39,836 nt of DNA from Candidatus Omnitrophota bacterium. GTDB lineage: Bacteria; Omnitrophota; Gorgyraeia; Zapsychrales; Fredricksoniimonadaceae. The notes below the pieces were generated by a model. It saw only the letters and a list, made by a program, of their open reading frames with translations, was not told the origin of the DNA and searched no databases. Below, one piece after another: positions 37,241 through 39,836 of this stretch. Within the stretch, counting starts at the first letter, position 1. Each line of letters begins with the position of its first letter. Both the position numbers and the translations under genes were made by a program. The stretch spans positions 1 through 39,836 of the forward strand of contig JADFZK010000029.1 of NCBI GenBank assembly GCA_015232565.1, given 5' to 3'.

Positions 37241-37324
37241 ACTGAGGCTTCTCTGTTTGGGAACCGTTAATGTTCTGTTATACGCTCATTCTAGGAAAAT
37301 TCCGAGGGAAGAAAAGCAAAAACC

Positions 37325-37636
37325 TTAAAATTTCGCCAAAGCCAAAAGCCCCGCCAGAGGATTACCGGCCGTTTCCTCAACTTCAACCACATTATTCCGG
37401 CCCAGGAACTTGTAATCATTTTCTTTGGCCAGTAACTGCCGTCCCATATGATCGGAGGACTTCAGGCGTAAAATTTCGTTCTTCATAATGTTATTATTTT
37501 CGGCCAGCTTCTCGATCTTGTCCTCACGCCTTTTACCCTGATAAGCGAGGTCATAAATATTCATCTGCAAATGGATGTAAAGCACACCCATGGTAGTTAT
37601 AAGGAACATAACCTTAAGAAAATCACTGACCTTCAT
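37325..37636 (-). CDS. ftsL: FtsL-like division protein
   Basis: This 103-residue bitopic protein has a short N-terminus, one transmembrane helix (about residues 7-25) and a polar helical stretch with heptad-like leucines and isoleucines (about 35-65, IEKLAENNNIMKNEILRLKS). Sequence identity in FtsL is low, so the call rests on topology, size and place between rsmH (ATGA overlap) and ftsI. FtsL forms a complex with FtsB and FtsQ that activates FtsWI. Confidence 0.8.
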   Translation of the reverse strand: MKVSDFLKVMFLITTMGVLYIHLQMNIYDLAYQGKRREDKIEKLAENNNIMKNEILRLKSSDHMGRQLLAKENDYKFLGRNNVVEVEETAGNPLAGLLALAKF

Positions 37637-38568
37637 AATATCCTTTCCAATGCCCGTAAACGCGCACTGCGGGAACGGGGGTTCGCCTGCTCTTCTTCTG
37701 GAGCAGGCCTTAAGGGTTTTTTAGTTAATACCATGGCTTGCCCGGACAGGGCCAACGCCCGAAACTGGTCTTTTACAATGCGATCTTCGAGAGAATGAAA
37801 AGAAATAACACACATCCTGCCGTGTACCTTCAACCGGGAGAAAGCCGTTGCCAGCACTGCTTCCAGCGCCGCCAGCTCCTGGTTTACCGCTATCCTGATG
37901 CCCTGAAATGAACGAGTCGCGGGATGTGCGCCATCCCGGGAATGCTTGTACGGCAACGACCGCAAAATGATATTGGCCAGCTCGGCCGTGGTATCAATGG
38001 CACTCGCCGCACGCGCCTTAACAATATTGCGGGCGATCCTCCGGCTAAAACGCTCCTCGCCGTACTGCCACAAAACCCGGGCCAACTCTTCTTCCGCAAA
38101 AGTATTCACGATCTCAAAAGCCGAAACCGGAGCGCCGGAATCCATCCGCATATCCAGCGGGCCATCCCGGCGAAAACTGAACCCCCGGGAAGCATCGTCC
38201 AACTGAATACTGGAAACCCCCAGGTCGAAAAGGATCGCATCCACCGCTTTGATCTCGAGGCCGTCGAGAACTTCCGCCAGGCGCCGAAAATTGCTTTTTA
38301 CGATGTCCAACCGCCCGGGAAACTCGCTCAAGCGCGCTTTAGCCGCCGCAATAGCCTGGTCGTCCTGGTCTATACCCACCAACCGGCCTTTGGGGCCAAT
38401 AAGCCCGCCCATAATCAAGGAGTGCCCGCCCAAGCCCAGAGTGCAATCCACTACCAACATCCCCGGGCGTAACATCAGAGCCTCCACCACTTCCCGGCTC
38501 ATTACCGATACATGCCCAAAACTTTCCGGCACCACAGATTCATCAGGCTTTACAACTTTCAATTTCAT
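37633..38568 (-). CDS. rsmH: 16S rRNA m4C1402 methyltransferase RsmH (MraW)
   Basis: This 311-residue methyltransferase modifies N4 of C1402 in 16S rRNA. Family motifs are HVSVMSREVVEAL, SAM-binding VVDCTLGLGGHS, GIDQDDQAI, DAILFDLGVSSIQLD, the GFSFRRDGPLDMRMD segment and ISFHSLEDRIVK. The start MKLKVVKP at 38568 overlaps the stop of the small upstream gene in ATGA; a longer in-frame start at 38646 lies wholly inside that gene. Its own stop overlaps ftsL in ATGA. Confidence 0.95.
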   Translation of the reverse strand: MKLKVVKPDESVVPESFGHVSVMSREVVEALMLRPGMLVVDCTLGLGGHSLIMGGLIGPKGRLVGIDQDDQAIAAAKARLSEFPGRLDIVKSNFRRLAEVLDGLEIKAVDAILFDLGVSSIQLDDASRGFSFRRDGPLDMRMDSGAPVSAFEIVNTFAEEELARVLWQYGEERFSRRIARNIVKARAASAIDTTAELANIILRSLPYKHSRDGAHPATRSFQGIRIAVNQELAALEAVLATAFSRLKVHGRMCVISFHSLEDRIVKDQFRALALSGQAMVLTKKPLRPAPEEEQANPRSRSARLRALERIL

Positions 38569-38852
38569 AAAGCCGCGAATTCCGGACTGGCCGCCACAAA
38601 ACTTGGTATCTTGCGTTCCATAACCGCTAATTCGAACCCTTCCCAAACATTCTGCCGATCCTGCTCATCGAGCACCTCTTCCCAGTTGCCGCGGGTACCA
38701 TTGCGCTGATAAACCTTGCGGCGCTCCTTGAACAGGAGAAAGATCCTCGTCCGACCGGTGAACTCCTCCTGGGTAGAACAAAAAACACATTCACAATGCG
38801 GCAATTCCACCATGTGCTTGAAGACGAGCCTGGACTGGATCATGGTCATCAT
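38565..38852 (-). CDS. Unknown small CxCxxC-containing protein between mraZ and rsmH
   Basis: This protein of about 95 residues has no family I recognise. It contains a HCECVFC cluster (about residues 20-26) that could bind a metal, a basic and aromatic middle (RTRIFLLFKERRKVYQRN) and an acidic end region (NWEEVLDEQDRQNVWEGFELAV). No signal peptide or membrane helix is seen. Evidence for a real gene: the AGGGGGT box before ATG 38852, a stop that overlaps rsmH in ATGA, and 45 nt from the mraZ stop. GTG 38858 and ATG 38849 or 38843 are alternative starts. Co-expression with mraZ and rsmH suggests a role linked to growth or division, but no function can be named. Confidence 0.75.
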   Translation of the reverse strand: MMTMIQSRLVFKHMVELPHCECVFCSTQEEFTGRTRIFLLFKERRKVYQRNGTRGNWEEVLDEQDRQNVWEGFELAVMERKIPSFVAASPEFAAL

Positions 38853-38897
38853 AGGCACCCCCTGGTTCGAAAAAGTTTTTCCCCGATCGCCTGTTTG

Positions 38898-39335
38898 TTA
38901 CAGGTCGATCATCTTCTCGGCTGTTTGCTCAAACAGCTCGGTCGACTTGCTATAGAATTCCTGCCAGCGCGCGGTGTCCCAGATCTCGATACGATTCGAA
39001 ACCCCGATCAACACTGTTTTTTTACTGATACCCGCAAAATCCTTTAAATACTGAGGGATAACAAAACGGCCTTGCTTATCCGGCACCACATCCACAGCGC
39101 CGGAAAAGAACATGCGGTTAAATGTGCGTGCATCCTGCTTGGTGAAAGAAAGCCCCTTGAACTTCTGCTCTTGGACCTTCCACTCGTATTCCGTGAACAT
39201 AAAAATGCACTTTTCCAGCCCGCGGGTAACAAAGAACTTTTCGATATTGTTGTCACGGGCCGCATCACGAAAACGGGAAGGCATGATCAGACGGCCTTTG
39301 GTGTCCAGATTGTGAGCGTATTCGCCGTAGAACAT
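38898..39335 (-). CDS. mraZ: Transcriptional regulator MraZ
   Basis: This 145-residue protein has two SpoVT/AbrB-like domains, with the repeated motifs DTKGRLIMPSRFRD (about residues 11-24) and DKQGRFVIPQYLKDFA (about 85-100). MraZ binds repeats in front of the dcw operon and represses it. The start MFYGEYAHNLD at 39335 has an AGGTGA box just upstream; an in-frame extension to 39392 would run through the operator and is unlikely. It is the first gene of the dcw operon. Confidence 0.95.
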   Translation of the reverse strand: MFYGEYAHNLDTKGRLIMPSRFRDAARDNNIEKFFVTRGLEKCIFMFTEYEWKVQEQKFKGLSFTKQDARTFNRMFFSGAVDVVPDKQGRFVIPQYLKDFAGISKKTVLIGVSNRIEIWDTARWQEFYSKSTELFEQTAEKMIDL

Positions 39336-39363
39336 ATCGTCACCTTTTTGCCTGTTCCGGTGG

Positions 39364-39392
39364 CCACACCACTTTACACCACTTCCCTCCAC
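39364..39392 (-). promoter_or_regulatory. mraZ: MraZ-binding repeats
   Basis: On the minus strand GTGG occurs at 39389-39392, 39379-39382 and 39369-39372, exactly 10 bp apart, the last two within AAGTGGTGT-type boxes. A fourth GTGG is at 39364-39367. MraZ is known to bind short GTG-containing direct repeats spaced one helical turn apart next to the dcw promoter. They lie just downstream of the -10 box, so binding would hinder promoter clearance. Confidence 0.75.
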
Positions 39393-39401
39393 CTAATGAC
39401 A

Positions 39402-39430
39402 AGTATATGCCCCCCGGCGTCAGAAGTCAA
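39402..39430 (-). promoter_or_regulatory. dcw operon promoter
   Basis: TTGACT (39425-39430), a 17-nt spacer and TATACT (39402-39407) on the minus strand give a near-consensus sigma-70 promoter about 65 nt upstream of the mraZ ATG. The start site would be near 39395, directly before the MraZ repeats. Confidence 0.75.
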
Positions 39431-39435
39431 CAGGG

Positions 39436-39461
39436 AAAAGTGCAAAACCGGCACTTTTTTT
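39436..39461. terminator. Terminator-like hairpin upstream of the dcw promoter
   Basis: AAAAGTGC and GCACTTTT form a perfect 8-bp stem with a 7-nt loop. Seven T follow on the plus strand; on the minus strand only TTTT then CCC. It ends 6 nt before the dcw -35 box, so it may insulate the operon from leftward transcription entering from the right. Confidence 0.5.
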
Positions 39462-39836
39462 AAGGCCCTAAAAACACCCTTACACCGTCGGTGACATTAA
39501 GAAACAATTACTGTTTGGGAGAAATGCGCGAAAAAGGCAGGCTTAATTACGGAAATGAGCCCCAAAAGAGGGCCCGAAAGAGTAAATGGCGGAATTATGG
39601 GTAACCTGCTCCACTAGTGATCATCTAAAAAAGGTACATGTTTAGCGAATCGAGAGATTTAATCATTTTCGTAGGGGCCGACCTTGTGTCTGGCCCGGCG
39701 GAGAAGCGATCGCAACTCGATTTGCTTCTTATGCCGGGCCGACACAAGGTCGGCCCCTACGCTCGACGAGCTCTCGATTCGCTCCTGACTTCGTCAATGG
39801 GACACCCAAATCAGCCTTTTTGAACGATGTTGTAAA
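39462..39836. other. Non-coding right end of window
   Basis: No credible gene is seen in these 375 bp. A short open frame at 39638-39823 on the plus strand is produced by the palindromic element inside it. Apart from that element and a small CACCG-T-CGGTG repeat at 39483-39493, nothing was recognised. Confidence 0.6.
39645..39782. repeat. Nested palindromic element (MITE-like), 138 bp
   Basis: The outer 12-bp arms GCGAATCGAGAG (39645-39656) and CTCTCGATTCGC (39771-39782) are perfect inverted copies. Inside, 39670-39699 and 39733-39761 are inverted copies of about 29 bp that differ by one inserted T; they contain GTAGGGGCCGACCTTGTGTC. A third, inner AGAAGC/GCTTCT pair completes a long hairpin. 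No transposase and no obvious target duplication are seen. The form fits a miniature inverted-repeat or palindromic intergenic element. Confidence 0.75.

Noticed and set aside
39638-39823. 61-codon plus-strand frame at the right end
   Set aside because: Its sequence is the nested palindrome; there is no RBS and no family resemblance.

Overview
The window looks like chromosomal DNA of an uncultured Gram-negative (diderm) bacterium. It carries a TolC-type outer-membrane protein, an RND pump, a MurE with the meso-DAP signature DNPR, and secreted repeat proteins. The fused MurC-Ddl (known from Chlamydia), a peptidase-MA gene inside the division cluster and Hint-bearing repeat proteins point to the PVC side of the tree, most likely Candidatus Omnitrophota. 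That placement is inference from gene content, not a database result. Almost every gene lies on the minus strand, in tightly overlapping operons; the one exception is a small membrane-protein gene at 22683-23042.

Layout from left to right. (1) 1-6864 is a cell-surface or fibre-like operon read leftwards. It comprises a 687-residue secreted repeat protein interrupted by a 198-residue intein-like Hint domain, a YhcG-type PDDEXK nuclease gene, and a repeat protein of more than 1,242 residues that runs off the left edge. (2) 6865-7181 is intergenic and holds a nested imperfect inverted repeat. (3) 7182-12782 is an efflux operon (TolC, RND pump, MFS exporter) with no periplasmic adaptor gene. (4) 12947-18365 is a Ytr-like operon: a GntR/YtrA repressor, then two ABC ATPase/permease pairs with a small membrane protein between them. 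Its promoter overlaps a clear inverted-repeat operator. (5) 18446-18965 is a BrnT/BrnA toxin-antitoxin pair. (6) 19119-22626 is a receiver protein-queA-MbfA-like-tgt operon, linking queuosine tRNA modification with a ferritin-like/VIT1 iron transporter and ending in a good rho-independent terminator. (7) 22683-23042 is the lone plus-strand gene, which shares an overlapping divergent promoter region with that operon.

(8) 23051-39430 is a complete-looking dcw (division and cell wall) operon in the order mraZ, small unknown gene, rsmH, ftsL, ftsI, murE, murF, mraY, murD, ftsW, murG, peptidase-MA gene, murC-ddl, ftsQ, ftsA. It makes lipid II from UDP-MurNAc (MurC/D/E/F, Ddl, MraY, MurG) and supplies septal synthesis and divisome parts (FtsW, FtsI, FtsL, FtsQ, FtsA). 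A TTGACT-17-TATACT promoter followed by three 10-bp-spaced GTGG boxes forms a textbook MraZ autoregulatory site. Neither murB nor ftsZ is in the cluster. (9) The right end, 39431-39836, is non-coding and holds a terminator-like hairpin and a 138-bp nested palindromic element.

The least expected features are the intein-like insertion, whose removal would restore a seamless repeat unit, the unassigned 95-residue gene between mraZ and rsmH, the metallopeptidase gene inside the dcw operon, and the end of the cluster at ftsA without ftsZ. No rRNA, tRNA, CRISPR array, transposase or phage gene was recognised.
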